Positions 4,523 through 5,067 of a DNA stretch of 5,067 nucleotides are shown one piece after another. The notes beneath the pieces are model-generated. The model was given only the letters and a program-made list of their open reading frames with translations. It did no database searches and was not told the origin of the DNA. Position numbers and translations under genes: made by a program. Each line of letters opens with the position of its first letter. Position 1 is the first letter of the stretch. The stretch comes from Alphaproteobacteria bacterium (GTDB lineage: Bacteria > Pseudomonadota > Alphaproteobacteria > Micavibrionales > UBA2020). The stretch spans positions 1 through 5,067 of the forward strand of contig JAGXAX010000126.1 in assembly GCA_018971405.1 (NCBI GenBank), given 5' to 3'.

Positions 4523-5067
4523 ATGAGCTGGATCACGAATTTCGTCCGTCCGAAAATCAAGGCGCTGATGACGCCCAAGGACATGCCTGACAACACCTGG
4601 CAGAAATGCCCCGGCTGCCAGACGATGCTGCACCATCAGGAACTGGTCAAGAACCTGAACGTCTGCCACCACTGCCAGCACCACCTGCGCATGGACGTGA
4701 CGGAGCGGCTGGAGATGCTGTTCGACCCCGGTCATTACCAGCTCATCGACCTGCCAAAAACCGAGGCCGACCCGCTCAAGTTCCGCGACAAGAAAAAATA
4801 TGCCGAGCGTCTCAAGGACGCGCAGGCTAAAACCAAGCGCAAGGACGCGATCGTCGTCGCGCAGGGCACCATCGGCGGGGAAACGGCGGTGATCGCCGCT
4901 TTCGACTTCAGCTTCATGGGTGGCTCGATGGGCGCGGCGGTCGGCGACGGTCTGCTGACGGCGGCGCGGCTCGCCGTGCTGCTCAAGGCGCCGTTCATCG
5001 CCATCCCCGCCTCCGGCGGCGCGCGCATGCAGGAAGGCATGCTCTCGCTGATGCAGATGCCGCGCTC
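4523..5067 (+). CDS. accD: Acetyl-CoA carboxylase carboxyltransferase subunit beta (3' partial)
   Basis: AccD and AccA form the carboxyltransferase that moves the carboxyl group from carboxybiotin to acetyl-CoA, giving malonyl-CoA in the first committed step of fatty acid synthesis. The first 181 residues are present and the frame runs off the window end. The N-terminal zinc ribbon is intact: Cys29 and Cys32 in CPGC, Cys48 and Cys51 in CHHC. The crotonase-like core follows, with GTIGG (115-119), FDFSFMGGSMG (127-137), a GDGLLTAARLA helix (141-151) and IPASGGARMQEGMLSLMQM (161-179), where the Gly-Gly region helps build the oxyanion hole. The ATG at 4523 gives the expected N-terminal length, with the zinc ribbon starting near residue 29 as in E. 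coli. The upstream neighbour is a divergent hydrolase rather than trp genes, so accD begins its own transcript here. Confidence 0.97.
   Translation, partial: MSWITNFVRPKIKALMTPKDMPDNTWQKCPGCQTMLHHQELVKNLNVCHHCQHHLRMDVTERLEMLFDPGHYQLIDLPKTEADPLKFRDKKKYAERLKDAQAKTKRKDAIVVAQGTIGGETAVIAAFDFSFMGGSMGAAVGDGLLTAARLAVLLKAPFIAIPASGGARMQEGMLSLMQMPR

Overview
The window is GC-rich coding DNA broken by short AT-rich intergenic stretches. It reads as a chromosomal segment of an alphaproteobacterium. The evidence is a class II (B12-dependent) ribonucleotide reductase of the type common in that class, two HExxH proteins of the family often annotated 'vgr related protein' in Alphaproteobacteria, and a typical proteobacterial accD. 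A finer placement is not justified. No RNA gene, CRISPR array, transposase, phage gene or attachment site was found.

Layout. Positions 1-1278 (+) hold the 3' part of an nrdJ-like gene whose 5' end is outside the window. It keeps many NrdJ landmarks but lacks the expected phosphate-loop motif and the C-terminal redox tail. An AT-rich gap follows, then a small unrecognised ORF (1394-1567, +). A hairpin that buries a Shine-Dalgarno sequence lies just before a RidA/YjgF-family gene (1618-2088, +). Next is an AT-rich spacer with a perfect 10-bp inverted repeat and a plausible promoter. Two tandem paralogous zinc-metallopeptidase-like genes follow (2215-3048 and 3083-3826, +), 34 bp apart and probably cotranscribed. 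A convergent gene for a small RBBP9/YdeN-like serine hydrolase (3823-4386, -) overlaps the second one by 4 bp. A 136-bp AT-rich divergent region leads to accD (4523 to window end, +), the beta subunit of acetyl-CoA carboxylase carboxyltransferase.

How the genes relate. accD (fatty acid synthesis) and RidA (enamine/imine detoxification) are housekeeping-type genes with no evident link to their neighbours. The likeliest functional unit is the metallopeptidase-like pair. The two share a core carrying HEMTH and a downstream EQQA motif, but their N-termini differ completely. The most unusual items are the nrdJ-like gene, which looks like a diverged and possibly non-catalytic RNR paralogue kept as an intact reading frame, and the metallopeptidase pair, one member of which has an LEA-like Ala/Lys-rich N-terminal helix. 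All family comparisons here are by eye from memory, without database searches.
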